Part shown: in pieces, positions 7,164 to 18,045 of the stretch
Layout of the letters: every line of letters begins with the position of its first letter
Numbering within the stretch: position 1 is the first letter of the stretch
Assembly: GCA_035604335.1 (NCBI GenBank)
Contig: DATNIT010000285.1
Coordinates: forward strand, 1-64,000
DNA from: DASZHJ01 sp035604335
GTDB lineage: Bacteria > Pseudomonadota > Alphaproteobacteria > ATCC43930 > CGMCC-115725
Length of the DNA: 64,000 bases
Reading direction: 5' to 3'
Notes under the pieces: model-generated
The model's database searches: none
Told to the model about the DNA's origin: nothing
The model's input: only the letters and a program-made list of their open reading frames with translations
Made by a program: the position numbers and the translations under genes

Positions 7164-8489
7164 TCAGAGCCCGCTCACATGGGCGATCTTCTCGTTGTAG
7201 GGGCGCAGGATCTCGTCCGCGTTCTTCTGCGCGTCGCGCACGGCCTCATCGGCCTGCTTCTTGCCGCTCAGCACGGCCTGCACCTGATCCTCGATCGCCT
7301 TGCGCACCGCCACGACATTGTATGTCGAAAGCCAGGGCTGCGCGTATTCGAGCTGCTTCACGGCGATGAGCGCGTCCGGATGCTCCGCCACGAAAGCCTT
7401 CATCTCCGGCATGTCATAGCTGCTCTTGCGCGGCGCGAAATAGCCGGTGAAGCGGCTCCAGGAGCCCAGCGTCTCCGGCGAGGTCATGTAGCTCACGAAC
7501 TTCCAGGCCGCCTTGCGCTGCTCCGGCGTGATGCCCTTGAAGACGATCAGAGAGCCGCCGCCGATCGGCACCGCATTGCGCACGTTTCGCGGCACGAAAG
7601 CGACCGTGTATGGGAACTTTGCGCCGTTGCGGATGAAGCTCAGGGAGCCCGTGGACAGCAGCACCATGGACGCCTTGCCCGCGAAAAAATCCGTCGAGAC
7701 CTGGTTCGGGTCGATGACGCCCTCCGGCATCACCTTGTGCGTGAAGACGAGGTCGTGGAGGAATTGCACCGCGCCGCGGGTGGAAGGCTGATCGTAATAG
7801 ACCTCGCCCGGTGCGCTCACGTTGAAGAACTGCCCGCCGTTCGACATCGTGAAGGCCTGGGTCAGCCAACCGAGATAATCGTAGGACCCCGGCATCTCGA
7901 AACCGTAACGAGTAATCTTGTCGCCATCGCGCTTGGTGAGCTTGGTTGCGGCGTCGACGAACTCGGCCCATGTCGCCGGCGGCTTCGCGGGGTCAAGACC
8001 GACTTCCTTGAAGTGGTCGGCGTTGATGTAGACGAGCGGCGTCGAGTTCTGGAACGGAACGGCGTAGATCTTGCCGTTGGCGGTGGCGTTGCCGCGCAGC
8101 GCCGGCCAAAAATCGTCGAGGAAGGTCTTGGGATCGCCGCCGTTCTCCGCCAGCAAGTCGTTGATTGCCTCGATCTCGCCGGAGATCACGAATTCCTGCA
8201 CGAAGTTCGCGGACATCAGGGTGACCGCTGGCGGTTTACCCGCCTCGACCGCGGCCTGGGTCTTGAGCCGAGTATCGTCGTAGCTGCCGGTATAGGCAGC
8301 CACCACCTCGACGTCGGGGCTGGCGTCGTTGAACTCCTTGACGAGGCGCGTCATTTCCCGCGCCAGCGCCCCTTGCACGGGAACCGGAAAATAGAAATCG
8401 ATACTGGTCTTCGCCGATGCGGCGATGCTTGCGCTCAGCAACGCGGCGATCCCGACCGCGCTCAAGGTGATTCGGCGTAGAGATGTCAT
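7164..8489 (-). CDS. ABC transporter sugar/glycerol-3-phosphate-type solute-binding protein (UgpB-like)
   Basis: A 441-residue family-1 solute-binding protein. The start at 8489 is supported by GAGGGAG about 8 bases upstream and by an immediate Sec signal peptide ('ITLSAVGIAALLSASIAASA'). Mature motifs 'FYFPVPVQGALAREMTRLVKEF' style N terminus (shown in part), 'AVPFQNSTPLVYIN' and 'LWNVVAVRKAIEDQ'-like C terminus resemble UgpB. An open frame continues upstream of 8489, but that is antisense shadow of the permease gene. It would deliver ligand to the two permeases at 8501-10259. Confidence 0.86.
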   Translation of the reverse strand: MTSLRRITLSAVGIAALLSASIAASAKTSIDFYFPVPVQGALAREMTRLVKEFNDASPDVEVVAAYTGSYDDTRLKTQAAVEAGKPPAVTLMSANFVQEFVISGEIEAINDLLAENGGDPKTFLDDFWPALRGNATANGKIYAVPFQNSTPLVYINADHFKEVGLDPAKPPATWAEFVDAATKLTKRDGDKITRYGFEMPGSYDYLGWLTQAFTMSNGGQFFNVSAPGEVYYDQPSTRGAVQFLHDLVFTHKVMPEGVIDPNQVSTDFFAGKASMVLLSTGSLSFIRNGAKFPYTVAFVPRNVRNAVPIGGGSLIVFKGITPEQRKAAWKFVSYMTSPETLGSWSRFTGYFAPRKSSYDMPEMKAFVAEHPDALIAVKQLEYAQPWLSTYNVVAVRKAIEDQVQAVLSGKKQADEAVRDAQKNADEILRPYNEKIAHVSGL

Positions 8490-8500
8490 GGTCACTCCCT

Positions 8501-9334
8501 CTATTTGATGCCGGATAGGACAAAGCTGTTGATGAACTGCCGCTGGAAGGCGATGAAGCCCGCGAACAGCGGCAGGCTCACGATCAGCGTGCCGGCGGCG
8601 ATCAGGCCCCATTCGGCATCGCCCTCGCCGCCGCTCACGAAGCTCGCAAGGCCGAGCGTGAGCGTCCGGTTGCTCGGTGAATCGATCACCATCAGCGGCC
8701 ACAGGAACTCGTTCCAGTGCGCGACCACGCTCACGATCCCAAACGCAATGAGCGCCGGCTTCGCCAGCGGCAGCAGCACATAGCGCAGAGTCTGCAAGAG
8801 CGTGCAGCCGTCGATCTCCGCGGCATCCTCGAAATCGCGGGGAATGCCACGGAAAGTCTGGCGCATCAGGAAGGTGCCGAAGGCCGAGGCCCAATAGGGC
8901 GCCATCACCGCCCAGAGCGTGTCGTAGATCCCGAGCCGCAGCACCGTCTTGAGGTTGGGTACGATCAGCACGGGCGGCACGATCATGAGCTGCAGAAGGA
9001 ACAAGTAGAAGATCAGGTCGCGCCCGGGGAACTGCAGCCGCGCGAAGGCATAGCCGGCGAGACTGATGGTGACGAGCTGCACCGTGAGCGTCCCGGCGAC
9101 GACCATGAGCGTGTTCACGTAATTGAGGAGGAAGTCCGCGCTCTCAAAAGCCAAACGGAAATTGGCGAGCGAGGGCGGCCAGCTCGGCCAAAGCGACGCC
9201 ATATCGAGGGCGCCCTCGCTGTCGGGCCGGAGCGAGGCCACGATCATCCAGAGGAACGGCGCCGACCACACGAGGGCGATGAGAGCGACAACCACCGTCA
9301 TGACTGCTGCCGCCCAGCCCGATCTAATCCGCAT
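8501..9334 (-). CDS. ABC transporter permease, UgpE/MalG-type
   Basis: A 277-residue inner-membrane permease with six hydrophobic segments. The EAA loop reads 'EDAAEIDGCTLLQTL' (about 188-202) with 'YVLLPLAKPAL' following, which is the MalG/UgpE pattern. The C terminus 'QRQFINSFVLSGIK' is also typical of the family. The gene overlaps the upstream permease by 11 bases and ends 11 bases before the binding-protein start, so the three transporter genes form one transcript. Confidence 0.9.
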   Translation of the reverse strand: MRIRSGWAAAVMTVVVALIALVWSAPFLWMIVASLRPDSEGALDMASLWPSWPPSLANFRLAFESADFLLNYVNTLMVVAGTLTVQLVTISLAGYAFARLQFPGRDLIFYLFLLQLMIVPPVLIVPNLKTVLRLGIYDTLWAVMAPYWASAFGTFLMRQTFRGIPRDFEDAAEIDGCTLLQTLRYVLLPLAKPALIAFGIVSVVAHWNEFLWPLMVIDSPSNRTLTLGLASFVSGGEGDAEWGLIAAGTLIVSLPLFAGFIAFQRQFINSFVLSGIK

Positions 9335-10259
9335 GACGGCCGCCGCGCTCGAGGACGCGGATTCCCACGGTGGAGACCGCGAAGAGCGCCACCAATGTCA
9401 CCACCGTGGCGGCTGCCGCCTTGCCGCTGTCGTGCAGCTCAGTCGCGGTCTGGAAGATGTAGAACAACAAGAGGTTGGTTGCGTCGTCGGGCCCGCCCTT
9501 GGTCATCACGATGACGTGGTCGACGGTGGTGATCGCCTGGATCATCACAATCACCGCGACGAAGGCGGTGGTGGGCGCGAGGAGCGGCAGCACCACGTGC
9601 CGCAGCCGTTGCCAGGCGCCGGCGCCGTCGAGCACTGCCGCCTCGACCAGCTCCTGCGGCACCGCCTGCAGCGCCGCGATGTAGAAGAGCATGTAGTAGC
9701 CGGCGTTCTTCCACACCGTCACCATGGCGATCGACGCCAAGGCCGTATCGGGATTGCCGAGCCAATTGATCGACAGCGGCACCAGCCGGCCGATGTAGTA
9801 GTCGATGAGCCCGACGGTCGGCAGGAACAGGAACGTCCACAGCGCCGCCGCCCCGATCAGCGGAATGATGGTCGGAAAGAACAAGAGCGCGCGGAGCGCC
9901 GCGGTGAACCGGGTCGATCGCTGCAGCAGCAGCGCGAAGGCGAGCGCGAGCGCGACCGAGGGCAGCACCGTCGCGCCGATATAGACCAGGTTGTTGAGCG
10001 CGGCCGTGGTGAACTTCGGATCGGCGGCGAGCCGCAAGTAGTTCCCGAACCCCGCGAACTCGGCGGTCTTCTCCTCGAGGCGGCGGCCAAACAGCGAATC
10101 CACCGCGACCGAGGCAACCGGCCAATAGGTGAAGGCGCCGAGAAAAACCAAGGACGGCAACAGCAGAAGCAACGGCTTCAGCCGCCGCCGGGTCGATGCC
10201 GCCAGCACGGGCTTGGCCAGGTGCGTGCTCCGCAGCCTAGGAAGAGTGTCGGCGGTCAC
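9324..10259 (-). CDS. ABC transporter permease, UgpA/MalF-type
   Basis: A 311-residue permease, first gene of the minus-strand unit. The first membrane segment is at about 28-50 ('LLLLPSLVFLGAFTYWPV'), and the EAA loop is 'ELVEAAVLDGAGAWQRL' followed by 'HVVLPLLAP'. It pairs with the UgpE-type permease. The unit (permease, permease, binding protein, phosphodiesterase) has no ATPase gene, so the pump must borrow one encoded elsewhere. Confidence 0.9.
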   Translation of the reverse strand: MTADTLPRLRSTHLAKPVLAASTRRRLKPLLLLLPSLVFLGAFTYWPVASVAVDSLFGRRLEEKTAEFAGFGNYLRLAADPKFTTAALNNLVYIGATVLPSVALALAFALLLQRSTRFTAALRALLFFPTIIPLIGAAALWTFLFLPTVGLIDYYIGRLVPLSINWLGNPDTALASIAMVTVWKNAGYYMLFYIAALQAVPQELVEAAVLDGAGAWQRLRHVVLPLLAPTTAFVAVIVMIQAITTVDHVIVMTKGGPDDATNLLLFYIFQTATELHDSGKAAAATVVTLVALFAVSTVGIRVLERGGRHAD

Positions 10260-10672
10260 GATGCGGAAGCTAGCGCCCCGACACGACGGCAGAGTTTCAG
10301 GTTTGTGACGATTTTATTTCACGGATCGGTGCAAATCCCCAGGAGCGGCGACCATCCCTTTTGCGTGGGGCGGATCGGAGCCGCCGAGGCGCTCGATGCT
10401 CGGTTCTCGGATGCCGGCACGCGCCTGCTGGCGAGTTGGCACGCTCTTCGCCGGGAGCGCCCCGATCGCAAGATCCGCCGCTACCAGCGCCGGCTGCGAC
10501 GCGGGCCGCGCCGGCCGCGGCGCGCAGGTTGGCCGGCCGCATCTTTGCCGAGAAGAATTGAGTTTCCGGTCTTGTTTTCATTGTGTTAGCGTTTCGTGAA
10601 ATGGGCCGGAAACAGGCGGCCCGCTCAAAAAGTAAAATGGACAACGGGTAGAGGCTAAACAGGGAGCGTCTC
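10260..10672. other. 413-base divergent intergenic region
   Basis: The region lies between the UgpA-like gene (minus) and the peptide-binding protein gene (plus) and must contain promoters for both. Most of 10340-10550 is GC-rich and can be read in several open frames, but none has a ribosome site or recognisable family. The last 120 bases are AT-richer and include the CAGGGAG ribosome site just before 10673. I could not define a clear -35/-10 pair. Confidence 0.5.
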
Positions 10673-12463
10673 ATGCAAGAGAAAGCGTTGCGCGCGATGG
10701 TCGCGCGGGTGAAGGCCGGCCGGATGTCCCGCCGCGCTTTTGTGCGAAGGATGGTGGCGCTCGGCCTGACCGCGCCGATGGCCGGCATGATGCTGAGCCA
10801 TTCAGGGGTCGCCTGGGCGCAAGCCGCCTCCGCCTACAAGCCCACCAAGGCCGGCGGCGGCGGCGCGCTCAAGGTGCTGTGGTGGCAGGCACCGACGCTC
10901 CTCAACCCGCATTTCGCCGTCGGCACCAAGGACCAGGATGCCTCCCGGATCTTCTATGAGTCGCTCGCCGGCTGGGACGGCGAGGGCAACCTCGTGCCCA
11001 TCCTGGCGGCGGAGGTCCCGAGCCAGCAGAACGGCGGCCTCTCCGACGACGGCAAGTCCGTCACCTGGAAGCTCAAGCAGGGCGTGAAGTGGCATGACGG
11101 CGAGCCCTTCACCGCCGACGACTGCATCTTCAACTGGCAATACGCCGGCGATCCCGCGACCGCCACTTACGATGTCGCGACCTACAAGGACATCCAGGTC
11201 GAGAAGATCGACGACCACACGATCAAGGTGATCTTCAAGAAGCCGACCCCGTTCTGGGCCGATCCCTTCGTCGGCGTCCGCGGCATGATGATCCCGAAGC
11301 ACTTGTTCGAGGCCTACAAGGGGGACAAGTCGCGGGATGCGCCCGCCAACCTGAAGCCCGTCGGCACCGGCCCCTACAAGTTCGTCGACTTCAAGCCCGG
11401 CGATTCCGTCCGCGGCGAGATCAATACGGCCTACCACCTGCCGAACCGGCCCTATTTCGACACCCTCGAGATGAAGGGCGGGGGCGACGCGGTCTCGGCG
11501 GCGCGCGCGGTGCTGCAGACCGGCGAATACGACTTCGCCTGGAACCTCCAGGTCGAGGACGCCATCCTGAAGAAGCTGGAGGAAGGCGGCAAAGGCCACG
11601 TCGTCGTCGTGGAGGGTGGCAGCATCGAGCACATCGGGATCAACTTCACCGACCCCTGGACCGAGGTCGACGGCGAGCGCTCAAGCCTCAAGACCAAGCA
11701 CCCGACGCTCTCGGACAAGGCGGTGCGCGACGCGCTCAACCTGCTGGTCGACCGCGCCTCGGTCGAGAAGTTCATCTACGGCCGCGCGGGCGTCGCGACC
11801 CGCAACTTCCTCAACAACCCTCCGCGCTTCCGCTCCAAGATCACGGAGTTCGAGTTCAATATCGACAAGGCGAACAAGATACTGGACGACGCCGGTTGGA
11901 AGCGCGGCTCGGACGGCATCCGCGAGAAGGACGGCAAGAAGCTGCACTTCGTCTACCAGACCTCGATCAACGAGCCCCGGCAGAAGAACCAGGCGATCGT
12001 CAAGCAGGCCTGCCAGAAGGCGGGCATCGACATCGAGCTCAAATCGGTGGCCGCGTCCGTCTTCTTCTCGTCCGACGCGGGCAATCCCGACATCTATCCG
12101 CGTTTCTCCACCGACATCCAGATGTACACGACCTCGCAGACGGAGCCGGACCCGGCGCTGTTCATGAACCAGTTCTGCTCCTGGGAGGCCGCGACCAAGG
12201 ACAACAAGTGGCAGGGACGCAACGTCACGCGCTGGCGCAGCGAGGAGTATGACAAGGCCTATCGCGCCGCCGAGGGCGATCTCGATCCGGTGAAGCGCGC
12301 CGCGCTCTTCATCACGATGAACGATCTCGTGATCGGCGACGTCGCGGTGATCCCGGTGATCTATCGCCCGAACGTGCGCGGTGTCCACAACCAGCTCAAG
12401 ACGGTGCTCAGCGGCTGGGACAGCGACGCCTACATGCTCTCGGACTGGTACCGCGAGGCCTGA
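10673..12463 (+). CDS. Peptide/nickel-type ABC transporter solute-binding protein (family 5, DppA-like)
   Basis: A 596-residue family-5 periplasmic binding protein. A Tat-like signal begins at residue 19 ('SRRAFVRRMVALGLTAPMAG'). Family landmarks are 'WHDGEPFTADD' (about 140), 'GTGPYKF' (about 237) and 'DKAVRDALNLLVDR' (about 343). These proteins bind oligopeptides, opines, glutathione or nickel chelates and are specificity factors of Dpp/Opp importers. CAGGGAG precedes the ATG. It heads a five-gene transporter unit ending at 16356. Confidence 0.9.
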   Translation: MQEKALRAMVARVKAGRMSRRAFVRRMVALGLTAPMAGMMLSHSGVAWAQAASAYKPTKAGGGGALKVLWWQAPTLLNPHFAVGTKDQDASRIFYESLAGWDGEGNLVPILAAEVPSQQNGGLSDDGKSVTWKLKQGVKWHDGEPFTADDCIFNWQYAGDPATATYDVATYKDIQVEKIDDHTIKVIFKKPTPFWADPFVGVRGMMIPKHLFEAYKGDKSRDAPANLKPVGTGPYKFVDFKPGDSVRGEINTAYHLPNRPYFDTLEMKGGGDAVSAARAVLQTGEYDFAWNLQVEDAILKKLEEGGKGHVVVVEGGSIEHIGINFTDPWTEVDGERSSLKTKHPTLSDKAVRDALNLLVDRASVEKFIYGRAGVATRNFLNNPPRFRSKITEFEFNIDKANKILDDAGWKRGSDGIREKDGKKLHFVYQTSINEPRQKNQAIVKQACQKAGIDIELKSVAASVFFSSDAGNPDIYPRFSTDIQMYTTSQTEPDPALFMNQFCSWEAATKDNKWQGRNVTRWRSEEYDKAYRAAEGDLDPVKRAALFITMNDLVIGDVAVIPVIYRPNVRGVHNQLKTVLSGWDSDAYMLSDWYREA

Positions 12464-12500
12464 GCGGGGTGCCCGCGCCGGCGCCCGCGCGGACGGCTTG

Positions 12501-13460
12501 ATGTCGCGCTATCTGCTGCGGCGCCTGCTGATCGCGGTGCCGAGCCTGATCGGCATCAGCATCGTGCTGTTCACGATTCTGGCGCTGGCGCCGGGCGATC
12601 CCTTCGGGGAGCTCGCGAGCAATCCCGCGGTGCCGCCGGAGGTACGGGTGGCGCTCCGCGCCAAGTTCGGCATGGATGACCCGATCGTCCTGCGATATCT
12701 CCACTGGCTCGTGGCGATGCTGCAGGGGGATTGGGGTTTCTCCTTCGTCAGCCGCGTCAACGTCGACACGCTGATCTGGCAGCGGCTCCCGGCGACGCTC
12801 CTGGTGATCGGCTCGTCGCAGGTGCTGGCGCTGCTGATCGCGCTGCCGGTCGGCGTTTTCGCGGCGACCCGGCCCTACTCCGTCTTCGACCAGATCGCCA
12901 GCACCTTCGCCTTCATCGGCTTCTCGCTGCCGACCTTCTTCACGGGGCTGCTGTTCATCCTGCTGTTCAGCATCCATCTGGACTGGCTGCCCTTCGTCTT
13001 CCGCTCCGATCTCGCCGCGACCGGCTGGCGCTGGTACTGGGAGGAGTTCCGCCAGGCGATCATGCCGATCGCCGTGCTCGGCATGTTCCAGGGCGCCTCC
13101 TGGACCCGCTACGTGCGCTCGGCCGTGCTCGACGTGATCCGGCTCGACTACGTCACCACCGCCCGCGCGAAAGGCCTGCGCGAGGGCAAGGTCGTCATCC
13201 GGCACGTCGTGCGGAACGCGCTGATTCCCGTGGTGACCCTGGTGGCCCTGCAGGTACCCGCGATCTTCGGCGGCGCCATCGTCACCGAGCAGATCTTCCG
13301 GGTGCCCGGCATCGGCTCGCTGCTGATCAACTCCATCCTGCAGAACGACACGCCCGTCATCATGGGCGTGACCTTCGTCTTCGCGTGCCTGGTGATCCTG
13401 TTCAATCTTATCGCGGACGTGCTCTATGGCTGGCTCGACCCCCGCATCGCTTACCGGTGA
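12501..13460 (+). CDS. ABC transporter permease, DppB-type
   Basis: A 319-residue inner-membrane permease. The start at ATG 12501 ('MSRYLLRRLLIAVPSLIGIS') is the classical DppB N terminus; an earlier in-frame ATG at 12381 would read through the 3' end of the binding-protein gene and is rejected. The docking loop 'TARAKGLREGKVVIRH' (about 225) and the C-terminal 'DVLYGWLDPRI' fit the family. It overlaps the DppC-type gene by 35 bases. Confidence 0.92.
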   Translation: MSRYLLRRLLIAVPSLIGISIVLFTILALAPGDPFGELASNPAVPPEVRVALRAKFGMDDPIVLRYLHWLVAMLQGDWGFSFVSRVNVDTLIWQRLPATLLVIGSSQVLALLIALPVGVFAATRPYSVFDQIASTFAFIGFSLPTFFTGLLFILLFSIHLDWLPFVFRSDLAATGWRWYWEEFRQAIMPIAVLGMFQGASWTRYVRSAVLDVIRLDYVTTARAKGLREGKVVIRHVVRNALIPVVTLVALQVPAIFGGAIVTEQIFRVPGIGSLLINSILQNDTPVIMGVTFVFACLVILFNLIADVLYGWLDPRIAYR

Positions 13461-14360
13461 CGCCGGGGCGGGCCGGGAGCTCGCCCCGCAGGTCTCGCCG
13501 GCGCTCGACACCTGGCGGCGCTTCCGGCGCCATCGCCTCGCGGTCATCAGCGCGATCATCCTGCTGGTGATGGGCCTTGCGGTGATACTGGGTCCCACGC
13601 TCTGGCGGGTTCCGATCGACGAGATCGACTTCACCGCGCGCATGGAGCCGCCCTCGGCGGTGCACCCCTTCGGCACCGACGATCTCGGGCAGGATCTGCT
13701 CGCGCGGATGCTCTACGGCGGACGGATCTCGCTTGCCGTCGGCCTTGCCACCATGTTGGTGTCGGTGTTGGTGGGCACGCTGGTCGGCGCGGTCGCCGGC
13801 ATCTCCCGCGGCAGCGTCGATGCCGCGCTGATGCTGGTCACCGACCTGTTCCTCTCCCTGCCGCAGCTGCCGCTGCTGCTGCTGATCATCTATCTGTTCC
13901 GCGACGCGCTCAAATCGGTCCTGGGCGTCGAGGGTGGCGTCTTCATCCTCGTGGTCGGCGTCATTGGCGGCTTCCGCTGGATGCCCGTGGCGCGGCTGGT
14001 GCGGGCGCAATTCCTGTCGCTGCGCGAGAAGGAATTCGTCGAGGCCGCGCGCGCGCTCGGCGCCTCGACCCTGCGCCAGGTGCTGCGGCACATCCTGCCG
14101 AACGCGCTCGGGCCGGTGATCGTGGCGGGCACCATCAATGTCGCCGACGCCATCATCGCGGAATCGACGCTCTCGTTCCTGGGCCTCGGCTTCCCGCCGG
14201 ATATCCCGACCTGGGGCCGCCTCCTGTTCGAGGCCAAGGACTACCTGGATTTCGCGCCGCACTGGGCGCTATTCGCGGGCGCCGCGATCTTCCTGACCGT
14301 GCTCTCGATCAACTTCATCGGCGACGGCCTGCGCGACGTGCTCGACCCGCGCAAGGTCAT

Positions 14361-14364
<4 letters not shown>
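13426..14364 (+). CDS. ABC transporter permease, DppC-type
   Basis: A 312-residue second permease of the peptide importer. The N-terminal part ('RRFRRHRLAVISAIILLVMG') and the motif 'HPFGTDDLGQDLLARMLYGG' (about 75-95) are diagnostic of DppC/OppC. The docking loop is 'FVEAARALGASTLRQVL' and the protein ends 'DGLRDVLDPRKVM'. It overlaps the preceding gene by 35 bases and the next by 4, consistent with coupled translation. Confidence 0.92.
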
Positions 14365-15365
<1,001 letters not shown>

Positions 15366-15381
15366 TCGGGACGAGAGCGCC

Positions 15382-16344
<963 letters not shown>

Positions 16345-16356
<12 letters not shown>

Positions 16357-18045
16357 GGCCGGCACGCGGCGCACAAAAAGGTAGTCGCGCTCGGCCGCCT
16401 GCGGCGATAGGTAGCCCAGGCGGATATCCCGCTCGACCTCGGTCTGCGGCCGGTCCGCCGGATCGCCGAAGCCGCCGCCGCCGGATGTCTCGAGCCGGAT
16501 GACGTCGCCGTGTTGAAGGCGCAGATTGTTCACCTTCGATGGGAGCGCCCGTCGCTCGTGGCCGCGAATCAAGGTGAGGCTTCCCGGCATCGCGGCACCG
16601 CCGCCGGCGAGGCCGAACGGCCGGAACTTGAAACGCTCGAGGCTCGCGGTGAACAGCGCCTCGGCGCAGTCGACGCGCCATTCGCGGAACAGCCCGAGCC
16701 CGCCGCGATGCCGGCCCGCCCCGCCGGAATCCGGGAGGAGGCCGTACCGCACCACCGCGATGTGTCGCTCGCTTTCGATCATCTCGACGGGGATGTTGGC
16801 GTTGTTGTGCATGCCCAGGGAGTAGGCGTTGGCGCCGTCCTCTTGCGGATGACCGCCGCCGCCGCCGATCTCGATCTCCACGAGCACACTCCGCTCGCCC
16901 GACTGGTCGATGGACTGGAACGTGCAGACGTAACTCACGCCGTAATAAGCGGCGGGGATCCGGTCCGGCACGGCCTTGTGCAACGCGCCCAGCAGGACGT
17001 TCGCGAGCCGATGCGACGTCACCATGCGATGGGCCACCGGCGCGGGATGCCGCGCGTTGACCACCGTACCTTCAGGCGCCACCAGCTTGATCGGACGATA
17101 GCAGCCGGCATTGGGCGCCACCGCCTCGTCGGCGCAGGCGATGATGGAATAGCAGACCGCGGAGGCGGAGGACGCCAACGTGGCGTTGACCGGACCGGTC
17201 GCCTGCGGATCGCTGCCGGAGAGATCGACGGTCATCTCCTCGCCGCGGATGTCGATCGCCGCATGGATGCGGATCGGCCGGTCGTCGATTCCGTCATCGT
17301 CGATGAAATCTTCGAAAGTGTAGCGGCCGTCGGGCATGCGCGCGATCATCGCGCGCATGGTCCGCTCGGAGCTGTCGAGGATCTCCGCGCATCCGGCAAG
17401 GATGGTCGGTGAGCCGTAGCGCCGGATCAGCGCCTGCATCTTTGCCTCGCCCACGGCGAGCGAGGCAAGCTGTGCCTGCAGATCGCCCCAGAAGATCTCG
17501 GGCTTGCGCACATTCTGCCGGATGAGCGCCAGCACCGCCTCGTTGAGCACACTTTGCTCATAGAGCTTGAGCGGCGGAATGCGCAGGCCCTCCTGAAAGA
17601 TCTCGGTGGCCGTCGCGGCATAGCTGCCGGCCGCGAGCCCGCCCATGTCGAGGTGATGGCAGAGCGTTCCCACCACCGCGACGCGCTCGCCATTCGAGAA
17701 CACCGGGCGGAACGCCAGCAGGTCCGGCAGATGCTGACCGCCGCAGTAGGGATCGTTGGAGATCACGACATCGCCGTCGCGCCAGTGGTCGAGCGGCAGG
17801 AAGCGCCGGACGATCTCGAGGAAGCCGAAGCCCATGGAGTTGAGGTGTTGCGGGATGCGCGCGGACTGAGTGACGTTGAAGCCGTCGCGATCGAACACCG
17901 CGGTGGAGTAGTCCAGGAGCTCACGCACGATGGTCGAGCGGCTGGTGCGCCAGACCGTGACGTCCATCTCCGCCGCGACCGCCGTGAGCGCACTGCGCAG
18001 GATTTCCAGCTCGATCGGCCCGAGCCGCGGGCGGTCCGTCGTCAT
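16345..18045 (-). CDS. Hydantoinase/oxoprolinase B subunit (HyuB family)
   Basis: A 566-residue HyuB-family protein, partner of the adjacent HyuA. With ATP the two-subunit enzymes open cyclic amides such as N-methylhydantoin, 5-oxoproline or caprolactam. Landmarks: 'ISNDPYCGGQHLPDL' near the N terminus, 'VNATLASSASAVCYSI' mid-protein, 'GGGGGHPQEDGANAY' and the C-terminal 'TSGGGGFGDPADR'. The start at 18045 overlaps the HyuA stop by ATGA; the open frame further upstream is antisense to HyuA codons. The substrate is unknown. Proximity to a peptide importer suggests oxoproline or another peptide-derived cyclic amide. Confidence 0.9.

Noticed and set aside
6360..8480. 706-codon plus-strand open frame opposite the phosphoesterase and binding-protein genes
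   Set aside because: It is antisense to two genes with complete family motifs, is His/Arg/Asp-rich without any domain, and arises from the GC-rich third positions.
10297..10788. 163-codon minus-strand frame overlapping the start of the peptide-binding protein gene
   Set aside because: It is antisense to a clear signal-peptide coding region, Arg/Ala-rich, and has no ribosome site.
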